In this document: positions 62,560 through 64,000 of the stretch, one piece after another | Position numbering within the stretch: position 1 is the first letter of the stretch | Layout: every line of letters begins with the position of its first letter | Origin: Spirosoma sordidisoli | GTDB taxonomy: Bacteria > Bacteroidota > Bacteroidia > Cytophagales > Spirosomataceae | Direction: 5' to 3' | DNA length: 64,000 nt | Assembly (NCBI RefSeq): GCF_004138325.1 | Contig: NZ_SBLB01000001.1 | Span: forward strand, 1,125,855 to 1,189,854 | Notes under the pieces: model-generated | The model's database searches: none | What the model was told of the DNA's origin: nothing | Seen by the model: only the letters and a program-made list of their open reading frames with translations | Made by a program: the position numbers and the translations under genes

Positions 62560-63909
62560 ATGAATTTGTTCAACACATTCGATACTGTATTCAACCCGGA
62601 CGTCGTATCGCGTATTGCGCTGTACGTAGACGAACCGGCGGATAAAATCAATAAAGCCGTTGACGGTCTGGTATACACCATTATTGGTGGTCTGATGAAG
62701 CGGACAACTACTGAAATTGGAGTCAATCAGTTATTCAGCCATATACAAAAAGGGCGTTATGACGGTAGTCTGATCGAAAACCTCGATCAGTCACTACGCG
62801 ATCCGGCGCATACCAATACGCTCATTACGCAGGGTAATGATGTGATCAGTCATTTGCTGCCCGCCATGAAAAGCTCGATCGGCAGCATGATCTCGAGCTA
62901 CGCGGGCATCCGCAACTCATCGGCTATTTCGCTGCTGGGTCTCACCACCACGATCGTATTGCACGGCCTGGGTAAACAGGTTAAAGACCGGAAGCTGGAC
63001 GCCGATGGGCTGGCCTCGCTGCTCTTTGCCGAACGCGATGCTCTCATCAACACCGTACCGGACGAATTCATGCCCCGGCTGGTCGAGAAGGTGGGGCTGC
63101 AGCAGATCGTTTCGGGCCTGGCAGCGCCGGCCCGCCGTTCCGCGACCGAGGCACCGACCCGCCCAGTGGCTTCGCCATCCCGCCAGACCGCTACGGCTTC
63201 GCGCCCACCTATCAGTTACGAACCCGCCGAAGAAGAAGCCGGGAACAACAGCTCCCTGGCAAAGCTGGCCGTAGGTGGGCTGCTGGTTCTGGCCGTACTG
63301 GGCGGAGGCTACTACATCTATCAGAATACCCAGAATTACGCCGGCGATGAGCAGATCGTTACCGACGCGGGCCCGGTCACGAGCGATACCATCCAGGCCG
63401 ATACCGTAACCCGGTCGCTGGCCGTGCCGGCCGAGCCGGCTCCGCGCTCTACATCAGCAACCGCGGCAACTACCGCAACCGGTCTGGCTGTCGGGGGCGC
63501 GCCCACCACGCCAACCGGTAATCTGACGCAGCAAATGACGCCTTATCTGGGCAACGCAGCCCTACCCAAAGGCCGGATCTTCCCACTGACGGAGGTGTCG
63601 TTCTCGCCCGGTTCGTTATCCATGACGTCGGGGCAGGCAACCGTTGGGGAGCTGGCCACGCTGCTGAAAACCTATCCTTCGCTGCAAATTCAGCTGATCG
63701 GTTACGCCAATGATGCCAGTGGAGCGCTTACCAACAAGAGCCTGTCGTTCAAGCGGGTCAACCAGATCAAGCAGCAGCTGATGTCGTCGGGTATCGATTT
63801 TGTTCGGATCGACGCAATCGGACGCGGCACCGGCGTCAGCAAACGGGATACATCCGGTATCCCCAAACCGACGCTGAAAAAAATCGACGTTAAAGTAGTC
63901 GTTAAATAA
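62560..63909 (+). CDS. DUF937 domain protein with transmembrane helix and C-terminal OmpA domain
   Basis: A 449-residue protein, started at MNLFNTF; a TTG codon at 62536 would add eight residues. The N-terminal DUF937 domain (about 1-185, VSRIALYVDEPADKINKAVDGLVYTIIGGLMKR) is predicted to be cytoplasmic. A Pro/Thr/Arg linker, one membrane helix (about 233-255), a low-complexity Thr/Ala-rich region (about 265-325), then an OmpA/MotB-like domain (about 340-449, IQLIGYANDASGA, NQIKQQLMSSGI, RIDAIGRGTG) that should bind peptidoglycan in the periplasm. It would link a cytoplasmic or membrane partner to the cell wall. The long low-complexity region suggests a flexible span. Confidence 0.85.
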   Translation: MNLFNTFDTVFNPDVVSRIALYVDEPADKINKAVDGLVYTIIGGLMKRTTTEIGVNQLFSHIQKGRYDGSLIENLDQSLRDPAHTNTLITQGNDVISHLLPAMKSSIGSMISSYAGIRNSSAISLLGLTTTIVLHGLGKQVKDRKLDADGLASLLFAERDALINTVPDEFMPRLVEKVGLQQIVSGLAAPARRSATEAPTRPVASPSRQTATASRPPISYEPAEEEAGNNSSLAKLAVGGLLVLAVLGGGYYIYQNTQNYAGDEQIVTDAGPVTSDTIQADTVTRSLAVPAEPAPRSTSATAATTATGLAVGGAPTTPTGNLTQQMTPYLGNAALPKGRIFPLTEVSFSPGSLSMTSGQATVGELATLLKTYPSLQIQLIGYANDASGALTNKSLSFKRVNQIKQQLMSSGIDFVRIDAIGRGTGVSKRDTSGIPKPTLKKIDVKVVVK

Positions 63910-64000
63910 GCGAAGGCAGAGGATGGCCATGGGGGGGCTGATGCCGCTCCTCCCCGTCCTGTCCAAACAACTTCCCGCCCGTCAGGTTGAATGGTAAGCG

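Overview
The window looks like a chromosomal segment of a Bacteroidota bacterium, most likely order Cytophagales and family Spirosomaceae (Spirosoma or a close relative). The reasons are two SusC/SusD pairs, several porin-like outer-membrane barrels, many lipoproteins, LytTR regulators, promoters of the Bacteroidota type (-7 TAnnTTTG, -33 TTG), weak Shine-Dalgarno signals and moderately GC-rich coding DNA. The genus is inference. I saw no rRNA, tRNA, transposase, phage gene or CRISPR array; about 57 protein genes fill nearly all the sequence.

Layout. 1-9.4 kb: a histone H1-like basic protein followed by a 74-nt perfect palindrome, an orphan histidine kinase, a DinB-fold protein, a spore-photoproduct-lyase-like radical SAM enzyme, an M13 metallopeptidase, a DUF4920 protein, a lipoprotein, a secreted amidohydrolase, and a stand-alone NRPS-type condensation-fold protein with a changed active-site motif. 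9.6-12.3 kb: a TPR histidine kinase with its LytTR response regulator. 12.3-16.6 kb: uxaC, metX and metY on the minus strand, with an S-box (SAM-I) riboswitch and a promoter ahead of metY. 16.7-24 kb: a DUF721 protein, an overlapping polysaccharide deacetylase/glycosyltransferase pair, a Kir-type potassium channel, an NTF2-like protein, LD-carboxypeptidase, an SDR and an M20 amidohydrolase. 24.3-34.7 kb: two SusC/SusD systems, one with an extra lipoprotein, sharing a nearly identical SusC 5' end. 34.8-43.8 kb: a FabH-like/MaoC-like pair, a TauE/SafE permease, a subtilase, two SDRs, an outer-membrane barrel, and an NmrA-type protein plus a small ORF next to a MarR regulator, with two copies of one 12-bp site.

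43.8-53.6 kb: ctlX and arcA (guanidino-group enzymes), then a 1273-residue lipoprotein joining ThuA, PVC-type dehydrogenase propeller, HEAT-like, CARDB and azurin-like copper domains. Behind it lie a Gfo/Idh/MocA oxidoreductase and a ketose-epimerase-like TIM barrel, with a divergent AraC regulator. I read these last four as a sugar-oxidation locus, and the lipoprotein is the most unusual gene here. 53.7-64 kb is more housekeeping: an alpha/beta hydrolase, a second DinB-fold protein, an NRDE protein, radA, a barrel protein with a 33-bp terminator stem, two stand-alone LytTR regulators, pheS, xseA, xseB and a DUF937-OmpA protein.

Where the longest open frame began upstream of a signal peptide or conserved N-terminus, I moved the start to the internal Met. 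Domain calls come from recognising motifs by eye; no database search was run.
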